A DNA stretch of 64,000 nt from Gonapodya prolifera JEL478 (GCA_001574975.1 KQ965779.1:124001-188000), one strand, 5' to 3'; positions 10,608 through 21,973 are shown, counted from the first letter of the stretch. The notes: a model not told the origin generated them from the sequence alone. Program-made: numbers and translations.

Positions 10608-11716
10608 ATGGTGAGTCCGGCCAGTTTCTCCGGGACCCTTGCTTTCCTCACCTCGCAGCCGACATCCCCCGCAGTCTCACGACTCCGACCCGTACGGCCG
10701 GCGAGGGTATCCCGATGACACCACAGAAGACAAGGAGGGTACGTGGCGGAAGATGGTCAACGCCGTTAAGGCAGCGGTGGTTTTTCAGAGGAGGGATCTC
10801 GGCAAGTACACCAAGAGGAGAGAGACGAGCCTGGCGGCGTGAGTATGTTGGCCGTTCGATATGGGATATGTACTTCTCGGGTGGGCCTCGATGGATTCTG
10901 CGGGAAGCGAGCCAAACAGGATGGAGAAACGTGCGTTGAAGGGAGACAGCTGTCAACGAGAACGGGAAAGACGACTGGCCCCGGGAAGAGCGCCCAGCGA
11001 CCCCTAATACCGCAATGGTGAAAAGGCAACACGGTGTCCCTGTGTGGCGAGCACAGGTGAATGAGTTCTAGAAGCCATTGAGTGTCTCGCGCCCAGTGAA
11101 ACTGTGCCACCCCAGAGGTGACCTTTACACAGGACAAACGTCCTCCCTTGTATCGATTTCTCTTGAAACGATTCTCACCCCTTTCTCCCTCACACCCGTG
11201 CAGCCAAGAGTGGAAACGCGAAGCGAACTTCCTCTCCCGCGCCGTCGACGAATACTCCAACGGTATCACCCCGACTCTTCCCCCCGTCGGCGAAGAGTGC
11301 GCCCCGGCGTCTTCCACCCGGAGTCTATCGGATTTGAAGAGGACGGGAACGATGCTCAAGAGTATCAGGAGGAAGAAGAAGGATGAGCCCCAAGTGGTTG
11401 TCGTGAGGAGCTCGGAAGCGTACAATAGGCTTGAATATGTCCCTACTGTCACGTGAGTGGAGTTGCGTTAGCTCGAAGGATTGTCTCTTGAGTTGCAATG
11501 CCTAATTCATGTTTTGTCCGATCTACCTCTCGAAAACTACTATCCTTGAAATCGCACTACTTTCTCTTCAATCAGCGAGGAAGAGGTACGGTCTCCTTTG
11601 CCTTGAAGACACGCCACGTTGTTAACATTTGTCCCGCTCGTCGACAGTACTACCGTCCCGCCCATAAACGCCGCCCATCCTCGTACCACGCCCCTACGAG
11701 TCCTCCTATTGCTTAA
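10608..11716 (+). CDS. small basic protein of unknown function; first exon is only the ATG
   Basis: The model has ATG 10608-10610 followed at once by a GTGAGT intron. The next exon starts SHDSDPYGRRGYPDDTTEDK and continues through WRKMVNAVKAAVVFQRRDLG to KRRETSLAA at a GTGAGT donor. After an intron of about 360 bases comes QEWKREANFLSRAVDEYSNG, then a basic helix (MLKSIRRKKKDEP). Two short terminal exons give EYVPTVTEEE and YYRPAHKRRPSSYHAP, ending SPPIA at TAA 11716. The phases agree at every junction. The protein is about 180 residues, rich in Arg and Lys, with no signal peptide or membrane segment. I recognise no domain. Confidence 0.6.
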
Positions 11717-12085
11717 ATCGCACATGAACGCATGCTATCCCGAGGCTGAAACATGCTCCATACCCTTATCTCGTTCTATTTTTATTCTTAAAGTTTGTTT
11801 CGCTGCTGTTGTATGGGTTGAAGGCGCGGGGAACGGGACCACTTTGTGTGGTAGAGTCATGATGTACATACCCAATCTACGAGTGCTAATTGGATAAAAT
11901 GGGTGGTGATTGGGTAGAGAGAAGTGGCGGAGCAGACCCTGTGTCGTGGGGAATCCTCCGTTTCAGCAAAGACCGAAACAGGAAAGAGCGGTGGAAAGGC
12001 ATCGTCTGTACTGAAACTTGCCTCTGTTTCTCCCACGATCGGCCCATCCTGGTCAGTGGCGTCAGTGAAGCCTGGCAAACCCCAA

Positions 12086-14440
12086 ATGGGAAAGACTTCC
12101 CAGCACCAACCATCGACGCTTTCACGACAATCCTCAGACAAGTTTCTCGCTATGACGGATAACACGCTTACTCGCGGTGTGAACGGAGTCGATTTGGGCG
12201 GGGCGCGGGCGGGCGGAGCGGGGCAGAGTCGAGATGCACACGAAAGCTCTGGAGCCATGACGCTAGGAGAGGGGACATTGAAAGACGAATGCAGTGGACC
12301 GAAACTCTTTTCTAGGGCTGGAAGAATTGCTGCTGCCGTCGTCGGGACGACTGGTGAGTCTTGTTGGTCCCTCAAATCGAAAGCACATTTCATATTCACT
12401 TCTCCCAAAGCTCTTGTCTTGCTTGGTCTCGCTCTTGTCCCTACTGTCGAGACTTCTGTTTCCGCGTCTTCCCACTCCAGCGCATCGCTACACAAGCGGC
12501 AGTCGCAACAGGCTGTTCCAACAATCACGAGGTTCTCCCTCGGTTCCACCGACAAGTGGAGCGTAAATGGTGCGTAGCACTGTCTCGTTGCAGGTCACTG
12601 TGCCGATGGGCACTCCCCTTTCTGGCCGGAGTCTCTTGACGTGTACTTACAGTTGAACCGAATCAGACAACCCCATCCTCAGCTTCTCGAGACCCAACTC
12701 CGCCGACCTCGCCCAAGCTTTGAACCCAGGAGCAGTCTTACGAGTCGCCTTCTCCCTCCCCTCCATGGCTTCACTCCCTGCTCCCTTCCGAAGTGTCGCG
12801 TCCCTCACCTGCACCATTTATGGTGTCCTCAACCCGTACGACTCCAAGCAATACAAAGACGTTCTCCCCACAGTCAGGTGGGATGGGAAATGGGTCCTCG
12901 CATCAGGCGTGACGCTCCCCGTCGTCGCCGGAGGAGCGGCCTCTGTCCAGGTCCCCATCAACGTCCCCGCGCTCGCAACCGGGACGAACTCGTACTATCT
13001 CCGTGCCGTCTGTGACACCGTTGGGGGTGGAAGCGCGTCAGGGCCTGTCAACGGGGGCGTGGGGAACCGTGTCGTGCTCAGCGGCATGTCCTCTCCATTC
13101 CAAGTTCGTTATACGGGCCCGGCAGAGTCGAGGGCGCTGTGGGGACCCACTCTCGCTTGGGAACCAACAAGTGAGTGATTGCTTTTTATGCCTGCCTTCT
13201 GTCCGTGCAGACGTTGTGCGCACGGAGCTAAACATCCGCACCACTTTTCCTAGACCCGCCGAATTTGAACGTGTCCTACCCATCATCCGGTGACATCATT
13301 TCCATCAGAGACCCCGTTCCTCTTCGCTGGACAACGCGTGTCCCCACCACCGGGACTGGATTCACTTGCACCGTTGGGTTCTACCAAGACCTGTATGCCG
13401 AGACAGTTGGCGGGGTACGCTGAGCTCCGTAAACTTCAAATCCCTACGCTTATCGTAACCTCCCACCCATCGTCCTCTTCATCCCACCCAAGGTCCTCAC
13501 CCCCCGATACACCGCCTACTACCCCCTGGCAACGTCACTCCAGTATGAGCCTACCATCAACCCCGCGGGCGGAGCTGAGCTCACCCTGCCCTTCTCTATT
13601 CTGTCAACCTCACCATTCTACTATGCCCGCGTGGCGTGCGTAGATACGGTCGGGGGAACAGTCAGCGGGGTGTCCGGTCCGTTCAAGCTCGTCAGCGGCG
13701 CTGTTCCGGGGCCAAGATCGGGGTGGAAGTCGCAGTGGAGCTTTGCCACAACTGGTGGGTTTGAGTACTCCGAAGGGTTCAATTGTGTATGCATGGTCTG
13801 GCCGCTAAACGGGTTATCGTCTGCTATTGGCCTTCTAGAGACAACGCTGCTCTCGATTGTGAACCCGCTTCCTGGTCAATACGTTGCTGTGGGTGCTGAC
13901 ACCCAGCAGCCAATTTCATGGCAGCTGGGTAACGGAACGGCAACTCCTGCTGGAACGTTCCGTTGCAATATTACTCTTTTGACCGAGTGAGTGGAGTCGA
14001 TTTTTTCTCTGTGTAAAGATACGTTATAATCAATTCTCGTTGCATGTCGTTACCCAATGATGGTTTTGACCTGATTCATCTCCACCACACGAAGTCTCTG
14101 GGATGACGGCAAGTTCCTTCCCTCTTCTCGGAACCCCAAGTTTAGCAACCTGGTATCCATTGGAACGAACGTACCATACAACCCAGCTGCCCAAACTGGT
14201 GGTCTGGGAACGATTCCGTGGCTTGTTGACACTGGGTACTTCCACCCCAGCGCTCTCAATTATATCCGGGTCAACTGTGCAGCAACGGGCACAGACACCA
14301 GTGTGCTGGGAGGTGTCGGCGGTCCGTTCAAGTTGTGCGCGGCGGGAGGGTATAGTGATGGTCAGATTAGGAGCTGGGCGGGGATGGAAAGTGTGCCGGA
14401 TGCGTTCAGTGGGAATGCGCAAACGTATGCGTCGAGCTAA
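12086..14440 (+). CDS. type II membrane protein with three repeated Kre9-like ectodomain modules
   Basis: A cytosolic Ser/Thr/Gly-rich head is followed by one membrane helix, RIAAAVVGTTALVLLGLALV, built across an intron at about 12351-12409. The ectodomain carries a possible Kex2 site (LHKRQS). It holds three modules of about 140 residues. Each starts with a proline-containing strand such as VSYPSSGDIISIRDPVPLRW. Each ends with a YxRxxC...GG...PF signature: YYLRAVCDTVGGG, YYARVACVDTVGG, and YIRVNCAATG with GGPFKL. The strand pattern with a central xxWxx resembles the Kre9/Knh-type beta-sandwich of fungal wall proteins. That is resemblance of pattern, not a proven match. The start is uncertain. 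The frame is open back to 11937, and ATG 12086 and ATG 12152 both fit. It is probably a surface or wall-associated protein. Confidence 0.7.
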
Positions 14441-14727
14441 GATTGGAACTTACTCGGCGTGGCGGCCATTCCACTGTAGGACACTGTTGGAACATACATA
14501 GACGGAGACATTATGGGAGATGTTTATCCAAGCCTTGTCATATTTGAGTTTTTCACTGAGTACACAGCATTTGCAGCGCCGTCTTGTTACCTTCGTCACT
14601 GGTGACTTCGACTACCCCAAAGAGACCAAACTAGAAATTCAAATGTGGATTTTCAATTCCAGGTTGTGACCAAAGACGATCGGCAACCCTGGAGTTGTTT
14701 GTTCTCGCAGTTTTGTTTCAATCACAA

Positions 14728-15662
14728 ATGGCCAAAACGCCCAAGAAGGAAAAGGCTGAAGGTACTTACCTCCATCACTCGCTTCTCTGTTATCCCAAAG
14801 GTGATCACAACATGATTGCCAGCGAATTCATCCACCCCCACAGAGCCACCATCTTTCTTCAGAAAGTACTGGTGGGTCATGCTGATATCGGTCGCATCGG
14901 CGCTCGCGGGACCCAATCTGACGTTCGCGGGACCAGGAGCTGCTGTGGCGATGGTGAGTCTTGAGACTTCGATGTCTCAGCTCCACCTGCTGTAACATGC
15001 CAAATCGCGTACATTGGTCATTCACTTTTCCCCTTACAAACTTCTCTCCACTCTGGACAATTGTGGATACGGTGGATCAAAAGGCACCCTTCGCGCTCGT
15101 GCTTCCCTTCCTTCCCCACGGCATACCCGGATACTTTGACAAAATCACACCTCATGACTTCGCGGAGCTTCTTGCCATGTCCCCTCTCACTGGTCCTGAC
15201 CCGCCTCGCCTCGTGCCGGATGTGGTTGTTGATCCAACACTGAAACTTGTTGTGCTGGACGTTCGAGAACCCATCGAAGTGGAGAACAAGGGAATCCTTG
15301 ACGCACCAAACGTCATTAACGTACCTGGGTCGGTGTTCCGCAGCAAAGCTGTACCCGAAATCCGCCGCTTTTTGGAAGAGATTGAGACCCACGGAAAATC
15401 CACCGCGGAGGTCGTCAAGTTGCGACTGCAGACCGATGCCGAAGTTCTGAGCCAAGTGACTGTCGCTGTCATGGACTCTCACGGCAACAGGGCAATCAAG
15501 GGAGCGTTTGCGCTGGCATGGCAGCGGAAGTTCCAACGGGTAGTGGCGGTGGCTGGTGGGCAGCAGGTGTGGGGCAAAGGCTTTCGTAGGAAGATTGTCC
15601 CTCCTCAAAGAAGCTCGGCTGGGGATCAAGCTGGGGAGCAGACTCATGATGACGATTATTAG
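14728..15662 (+). CDS. membrane-anchored rhodanese-like protein lacking the catalytic cysteine
   Basis: Three exons (14728-14761, 14823-14953 and 15084-15662) join in phase. The N-terminus is MAKTPKKEKAEANSSTPTEP, followed by a hydrophobic segment YWWVMLISVASALAG and a second hydrophobic patch. The rest is one rhodanese fold. It has LKLVVLDVREPIEVENKGIL with APNVINVPGSVF (the vlDvRe...P motif) and a C-terminal VVAVAGGQQVWGKGF (the lxGGxxxW motif). Where active rhodaneses have a CxxGxR loop, this one reads AVMDSHGNRA, so aspartate replaces cysteine. It should not carry out sulfur transfer and may bind or regulate instead. The terminal DDDY tail is acidic. Its pathway is not shown by the neighbours. 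Confidence 0.75.
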
Positions 15663-15978
15663 TACGTGACGTGCGCGCGAGCCGGTTAGATACCATTTGA
15701 CGAAAATTACAAACTTTCGTACATGTAATAACCCTTAACTATAAAATTGTTGAAGTTTTGATCACAAAACGTTTCCCATATCAGTTCTGAGCTTTTCGAT
15801 GTAACAGATCTTTAAAGTGACTGAACACGAACACCGTGACCAATATAACATCTTTACGCTTCTATGCCCTCACACTGTCTTGAGTTGGTAAGTTCCCTTG
15901 AGCAGCTTGACGTTGTCGTTGACGTGTTCGACCGCAGAATCAGAACGCTTCAGATTGTGAGAAGTTTTAGGACCGTCA

Positions 15979-16490
15979 ATGTCATCCACAACGGAATCCA
16001 CGGCACCCAACCCTCCCACATTCGAACAACGCGTCGAAACCGCCCTTGAAAGCGTGTAACACGGGATCCGCTCGGCCGCGATTGCATGGGGTGCGATTTC
16101 GGGCAACCCCGAAGAATTCGTGCGCGAACCCATCAAGGACTCGGGCTGGCCCGGGAGGAAAAAGCTCGAATCTGACGCGCAATTCTCTGCCGCGGCGGGC
16201 GGGGTCTGCGGCGCTCAAAGCGGGCGATAGAGACAGTCCTGTGTTCTCCAACCCGTACTACCCACTCTCCGGCCCGCCGTCGAACCCGGAGGAACATGAG
16301 AAGCTGAATGAGTACATTTCGAAAGAAAAAGTGAGACTCTGTGGGGGCTTTCGTCGTGCCAGGGGGCATCTGATTGCCGTTACGTCTGATTTTTCAGTCC
16401 GCCATCACATCCACACTGAACGATTCCGCCACCTCCCTCCTCCACACCACCCCCGTCACCGCCGCGCAAGAGAATTGCGTCGACCTGTAG
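15979..16490 (+). CDS. small protein of unknown function
   Basis: ATG 15979 gives MSSTTESTAPNPPTFEQRVE. A 61-base intron (16054-16114) removes an in-frame TAA and leads to a basic stretch, then SPVFSNPYYPLSGPPSNPEE and HEKLNEYISKEK. After a GTGAGA intron the last exon is SAITSTLNDSATSLLHTTP, then VTAAQENCVDL and TAG. Immediately beyond the stop the same frame reads YAYRQCEMG, which would complete a CX9C motif. The true 3' end may therefore be different. The 3' part overlaps on the opposite strand the region next to a sulfotransferase-like fragment. I recognise no domain. Confidence 0.45.
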
Positions 16491-16589
16491 TACGCGTACC
16501 GGCAGTGCGAGATGGGGCGGTCCGGCGTGGCCACTGCGACAGACACGCCGGCTTCATGGTGGGCCCGCCTCACGGGGAGTAAGCTTACC

Positions 16590-16825
16590 GGGTGGGTGTC
16601 GCAGGAGGCCGCGTGGCAGCAGCCACACACCTCGTCCAGATACGGCCTTTCGACACCCGTCGCCTTGAACCATGCACCGTACCGCTCATCGAAAGCCTCA
16701 GCGTCCTGGCTTTGCGCAAACGCGTACATGAGCGCCGTCGAGCAGCATCGCGGGTTGGACCACGAGATAATGACGTCGTCTTCGAGTTGCGTGTCGCTGC
16801 CAGCAGAGGTTTCAGTCTCTGGCAT
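16590..16825 (-). pseudogene. truncated sulfotransferase-like (P-loop) gene, first exon only
   Basis: From ATG 16825 the minus strand encodes MPETETSAG, then DVIISWSNPRCCSTALMYAF, then a stretch with AFDERYGAWF and VERPYLDEV, ending at a GTAAGC donor (about 16590). The SxPRxxSTAL element near the N-terminus, followed by an acidic-aromatic patch and RPY, is characteristic of the sulfotransferase/P-loop family often annotated as branched-chain aminotransferase-like. Family members run to more than 250 residues. Here about 75 are visible, and the downstream sequence is occupied by the plus-strand gene 15979-16490 and shows no further conserved motif. I read it as a 5' fragment. A missed downstream exon cannot be ruled out. 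Confidence 0.5.
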
Positions 16826-16969
16826 GTGGATCGATTGGAGGTGCGAGTAATGCGGGGTATGGGTTGCTGCGGTCGTCGGCTTTCGCCTGTGCCGTGCCGA
16901 GAATGGCGAAATAATACAAGTGCCAGGAGAAATTTTACTAGCAAACACTCGCTCTGCACTCCTGCAAAA

Positions 16970-18658
16970 ATGACCGTCGAAGTCGCTCTCAACGCGGAAG
17001 TCGCCGAAAACTGGGCGCCCCTCGTGACCGTGCGTGCAGGCGCGTCTGCCGATATGCTTCCGTGGGGTGTCACCGTGTCACGGTTTCGTTGCAGGTCGAT
17101 CTGCGCTACAAAGAGGGCGACTTTGAGGAAAAGAGATTCGAAATCGCAAAGGATCTCAAGGAAGCGTGCTTTGGTGCTGGATTCTTTATCCTCGTCAAGT
17201 AAGCATTACACCGCGGACAACACCTTTCTTCCCCTTTTCTATCAAAACTCTCGCCAATACGCCCGCCTCCCCTCACTCTCATCCACCTCGCCGCAACACA
17301 GCCATGGAATCGACGACCCCTCCCTCATGTACTCCATCGTCCCACGCGTACTTTCCCTTTCAAAAGACGAGAAGCTTTCCTTCAAGTCCACGGCCGCTGT
17401 CGACGGAGACTACACGGGCTACGTTGGCGACGGATCCAGTAATAGCGTCGAATACTACAATGTGGGAAAGTTCATTCCCCAGTTCCAGAAGCCTCATCCG
17501 GAAGTCATCAAACAGAATTACGAGCAAATCAAAGCCTTTTCACACGTGAGAGCGGAGAATCGTTGTCGACGTCTGCACAGCCCTTGACATTGATCATTAA
17601 TTGTCGTGACTCTGATCCCCCCCTTGATCATCCACCGATACATATCCTTACAGGAATGCCACCGCGTAGCCCTGCAAGTAAAACGCCTCCTCGCCATCGC
17701 ACTCGAAATCCCCGCCTCCGCATCCCCGGAATCCCGCCGCGTGCCCGGCTCGCCGTATGCCGAACACTACATCGAGGACCTGCACCGTTTGGAGGACGTG
17801 TCGGGTGACCACCTACGGTTCATGTAAGGCTTTTGAAGTGGTACTGACTGCTGCGAGTGCCTTGCGTGTGTCATTGACAATGGGGTGTGCAGGCGGTACC
17901 CTGCAGTCCCTGCCGAAATCGACGCCCAAAGGAACAACATCCGCGTCCCTGCCCACACAGATTACGGAAGCTTGACGTAAGGTCCCCGCCTAAACTCACT
18001 TCATCTCCCCCTCTTCTCACCATTCCCCGCCCCCACGCACCACCCCCAGCATGATGTTCAACCCCCGCGTCGTAGCCCTCCAAGTCCTGACCTCGAACTC
18101 ATGGCGCTACGTCAAACCCACACCCGGCGGGCTCATCTGCAACATCGCAGACACGCTCCAATTCATCACAGGGAACGTGCTCAAATCGACGCAGCACCGC
18201 GTGATGCGACCCCCCGGGGACTTAGGGGGACTGGAGAGGCATAATTTGATTTACTTCTCGCGAGCCACGGATACGGTGGAGTTGAGGGCGGTGCCGAGCC
18301 CGTTTGTGGATCCCGAGGCGGGGGAGCAGGGGTTGACGGCTGGAGAGTGTGAGTCGCGACACCGACCCCTTGGGGCGGGTTGGGTCGGACTGCCCGCGGT
18401 CAGTGAAGTGTACTGAGCAAACGTTTCCCTCAGGGGTCGCCAAACGCGTGCAAGCCACCACGAAGCGGATCGACACCAGGACGGACGAGGACCGGCGCAA
18501 AGCCGAGGACGAGTACGATCAGTGAGTGTGACCGCGCGCTGGCGCCGTCAGTTGTGGCGTGTGGGCGGGACGTATATTGACTCGGCACTCGCGTTTCGTG
18601 CAGGCTCCAAAGGGTTATTAATGAGAAGCAAGGGTATGCGGCGACGAGTCAGCTGTAA
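16970..18658 (+). CDS. 2-oxoglutarate/Fe(II)-dependent oxygenase, isopenicillin N synthase-like family
   Basis: Spliced from ATG 16970 through eight exons, all in phase. The N-terminal DIOX_N-type part is VDLRYKEGDFEEKRFEIAKD with ACFGAGFFILVN and HGIDDPSLM. The C-terminal double-stranded beta-helix has the HxD metal motif in PAHTDYGSLTMMF, the distal histidine in STQHRVM and the 2-oxoglutarate-binding region in ERHNLIYFSR. WRYVKPTPGGLICNIADTLQ is the usual sheet between them. The end is VINEKQGYAATSQL, TAA 18658. Length and motif order match soluble plant/fungal oxidases of this superfamily. The substrate cannot be told from sequence. No biosynthetic cluster surrounds it, so a role in secondary metabolism is not supported. 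It converges with the minus-strand gene at 18815. Confidence 0.85.
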
Positions 18659-18814
18659 GATGACTGTTTGTGGGAGTGTATCACTTGCCGATTTTTTTTT
18701 TTTTTGGCTTTGCGAATACGTTTTTGGCACTGAATACACAGCGCTGCAATGTGAAACGTGCTCTTTCGCTTGCGTCCCTCTGTCCATTCCGTCCTCCAGC
18801 GTCTACCATTCCCT

Positions 18815-19411
18815 CTACACCCCCTTCACCTCCACCGCAAAATCAAACCACCTCACATCCACACCCCTCGCTCCAAACCCCTCCACCAGCCGCTTCAGTG
18901 CCTCGACCGTGAGTCCCACACTGAAGTCGTTCCTGCCCGGATGCATCCATACCCTCTTCGGCTCTCCATCAGGTCTGGTGCGGGGCTCCCGCGCCTTGAT
19001 GTCCAAAGCATACACGATGGGGGTGGACGAGGTTTTGAGCAGGACGGAGAGGGGGGAGAGGTGGCCCTGCGTGGTGCGCAGTTCGGAGAGGAGGAGGTCG
19101 GCGGAGGCAAGGCGGAGGTTGGCGGAGTTGGAGACCTCTGCCATGGCACAGGGTGTGAAGTGTCCGAGTGTCAAGCTCCCCTCCGCCGGCGTGCGACGAA
19201 TTCACTTAAAAGAACCGCTGGCGGTGCTTCGTGTCCACGACCGTGTCTGACGCGACGCTGTACAGGAACACGTTCATCTTACGATCCTTGAAGAACAGGC
19301 TTGTGGGGGTCGAGAGGTTAGGCTCTTGGAATGGTATCTCAAAGGGGCGGCGGTAAAGCTCGGCACTTACTTCTTGAGCGCGACGTCGCCGGCCGTGTAT
19401 AGGTCGTTCAT
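18815..19411 (-). CDS. small protein of unknown function
   Basis: ATG 19411 gives MNDLYTAGDVALK, which joins across a GTAAGT intron to NLFFKD. The best-phased model then uses a GTAAGA donor about 20 bases into that exon and joins to VSNSANLRLASADLLLSELR, TTQGHLSPLSVLLKTSSTP, VWMHPGRNDFSVGLTVEALK and VRWFDFAVEVKGV. It stops at 18815. If the second exon is instead read to its end (KMNVFLYSVASDTVVDTKH), it reaches a TAA at 19206-19208 right at the next donor. Either model leaves doubt. The residue pattern is clearly coding. I do not know the family. It lies divergent from the GH47 gene (start 19689). Confidence 0.45.
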
Positions 19412-19688
19412 CGGGCTACGAAGATCGGCTGGTTATGCGTGAGATCTGGGCTCGAATAAGCGAGAGATATTCACTCTTCCATCGTCTTGGCTTCCACACT
19501 GATGGAAAGCTCGATGAACAACCAGAAAACGGACCATTTTCAACCCGCAAAGATATCGCCAGAATCTCTGCCACGTTTCCATCCATCCTCACCGATGGTC
19601 TTCCGCTCTCCATCTCGTCCGTTTCCAATGCCTTCTGTTCCAAAATGAAACCGAAAACTCCGGTCCGTCAGTCCGCAGCCCATCTTCT

Positions 19689-21973
19689 ATGCTACCCACC
19701 CACCGCGAGTACGCCCCTCGGACCGGCGATGGATTCGCGTACACGGCGGACAAGACGCACAGGAGGACCGTGGGGGTGAGCGTCTGCCGCTGTTCTGCAA
19801 GGGATGTCGCGATCTTTGCCAACACACGTTTCGGCCCTAGGCGACGTTGAGAATATGGTCACGGAGGAATCCGGCCCTGGCACGCGTCATCTCGGTGGTG
19901 GCGGTCATTGCCCTTGCGCTGTTTGTGTACTTCAATGTCGGGCGGCCATCTCCCACGCCAACAATCCCAGTCGCGATTCATTCCGAAACCCAGCCCGTCG
20001 CGGGGCATGATGCGACCACGAGCAGCGACTCGGGAATTGCCGAAACGGTGACTCGGCTAGGAGTGCCATCTGCGGCCTTCAAAGACCAGGCCAAGGCTGC
20101 CGTGGAGGAGGGTCGTCATTCGAAAGGACCCGTGTCTGTCGTTCAGGCACAAGCGGCACCCATAGCTCAAACAAACGCAACACGAGGAGGCTCGGAAACA
20201 GTGGATATCTGGAAGTTGCGCCGCGAGAGGGTCAAGGGTGCTTTCCTCCACTCGTGGGATGGGTACCGGAAGTACGCGTGGGGGTACGACGAAGTGAGTT
20301 GTCCGACATCTTTCAACGCAAGGGAAAAGGTTTAAGAGTGGTGATTCGATGGCCCGAAAAAGCTCGAACCCCTGTCCCAGCAAGGTCGCGATTGGTTTGG
20401 AATGGGGCTTACTATCATCGACGCGCTGGACACCTCGCTCATTATGGACCTCAAGGAGGAGTACAAAGTCGCCCGTGACTGGGTTGCGTCGCGGATGACA
20501 CTGGAAAAGGACGTCAATGTGAGTTTTCAGAGGGGCACTGCTTTTGGACAGTTCGAGAAACCCTTCATTGCTTTATCCTACCCAAGGCGAACGTGTTCGA
20601 GGTCACAATCAGAGTCCTCGGCGGTCTTCTCTCCGCATACCACCTCTCCGGCTCGAACGACACAGCGCTCCTCAATCGTGCCGTCGAAGTCGGCGACCTC
20701 CTGATGCTCGCCTTCAACACGGCGAGCAAAATACCCCTGGCGTCTGTAAATCCGGCGCTCAAACGGGCCGCAGCGTCACACGACGGGGGTGACTCCTCGA
20801 CCGCCGAAGTCACCACCGTCCAGCTCGAGTTTCGGTATCTGTCGTATTTGACGGGCGAGACAAAATACTGGAAGGCGGTGGAAGATGTGATGGTCGTAGT
20901 TGGAGGGTTGGAGAAATATGATGGGCTGGTTCCAATATTTATTAAGTGAGTGAGGTTTTTTTGTCAGACGAGAGCTTGAAATACGCTGAACTGTCCTTCA
21001 CGTCTTCGCCGATTACAGCCCCATCAGCGGCCAGTTCTCCGGGAAGGAGATTCGTCTAGGATCGAGGGGAGATTCCTACTACGAGTATCTGTTGAAGCAA
21101 TGGCTGCAGACGAACCGAACGGAACAGACATACCTCACGGATTTCGACACCGCCCTGGGGGGTATCTCAAAACATCTAGTCGCCCGCTCGAAGCCCTCGG
21201 ACCTACTCTTTGTCGGAGAGCTTCCAGGCGGTCGTGACAGCCACTCCATCCATCCAAAGATGGATCACCTCGTCTGCTATCTTCCAGGAACCCTGGCTCT
21301 TCGGGTATCGCCAAGCGGCCGCAAGGTATCTCGGTTGTCTCTCTCGCAAACCGAAATCGACACGCTCGAGTTCGCGGAATCCCTCGCGCACACCTGCTAC
21401 GAAACGTACCACAGAATGGCCTCCGGTCTTGCTCCCGAAATCACATACTTCCGCACCAATGAGGACGCAACAGAAGACTTGGATGTGCGGGGTCTGGACG
21501 CACATAATTTGTTGAGGCCCGAGACGGTGGAGAGCTTGTTTGTTCTGTGGAGAGTTACGGGGGACGGGAGGTACAGACAATGGGGATGGAACATTTTTGA
21601 GGCCTTTGAGAAGTGGGCCAAAGTGGAGGGAGGAGGGTTCTCTGCGTTGGTAAGTTCAAGAGCATGGTACTTTGAAGCTCACCACGTTCAATACCTTCCC
21701 AACCAGAGCGATGTCCGCAAAACGCCCCCACCTCGGCGAGACCGAATGGACTCGTTTTTCCTGGGAGAGACCCTCAAATACCTCTTCCTTCTGTTCTCGG
21801 ACGATTCAGTCATACCGCTTGATAAGTAAGTCCTATTTGTCGCCAGTAGCACTCTGTGAAGGCTGAATCGGGCCTCTGTTTCGTCAGGTTCGTTTTCAAT
21901 ACCGAAGCCCACCCTCTGCCGGTCTTTGCAATAGACGGCGATTTTGCTCAGAAACTTGGGAGCGTTTCTTAAC
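19689..21973 (+). CDS. GH47 alpha-mannosidase (class I, ER/Golgi)
   Basis: This is a class I alpha-1,2-mannosidase, which trims mannose from N-glycans in the ER or Golgi lumen. The start MLPTHREYAPRTGDGFAYTA is a short cytosolic tail. It is followed by a signal anchor (ARVISVVAVIALALFVYFNV) and a stem. The catalytic barrel then shows the family motifs in order: WGYDE|LEPLSQQG, GMGLTIIDALDTSLIMDL, VFEVTIRVLGGLLSAYHLS, LEFRYLSYLTG, LGSRGDSYYEYLLKQW, MDHLVCYLPGTLAL, GLAPEITYF, LRPETVESLFVLWRVTGDGR, and MDSFFLGETLKYLFLLFSD with FNTEAHPLPVF. The introns (after WGYDE, at VN|AN, before the NPISGQF exon, after SAL, and at DK|F) keep phase. The stop TAA ends at 21973. No key acidic residue appears lost. 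It is probably intact and functional. Confidence 0.93.

Noticed and set aside
11857-12555. Minus-strand frame of over 200 codons opposite the type II membrane protein
   Set aside because: It is antisense to exons that splice cleanly on plus and has no domain or splice context. GC-rich codon use keeps the opposite strand open.
16054-16059. Apparent in-frame stop GTG TAA in the gene at 15979-16490, first taken as a sign of a pseudogene or altered code
   Set aside because: A 61-base intron starting at the GTG removes it and leads into the frame that continues to the end of the gene.
18690-18712. Long T run considered as a terminator or integration scar
   Set aside because: It is a simple homopolymer between convergent gene ends with no associated structure or target duplication.
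19206-19208. TAA at the end of an exon in the minus-strand gene 18815-19411, considered as stop readthrough
   Set aside because: A GTAAGA donor earlier in the exon gives the right phase for the next exon, so readthrough is not needed, although the model stays weak.
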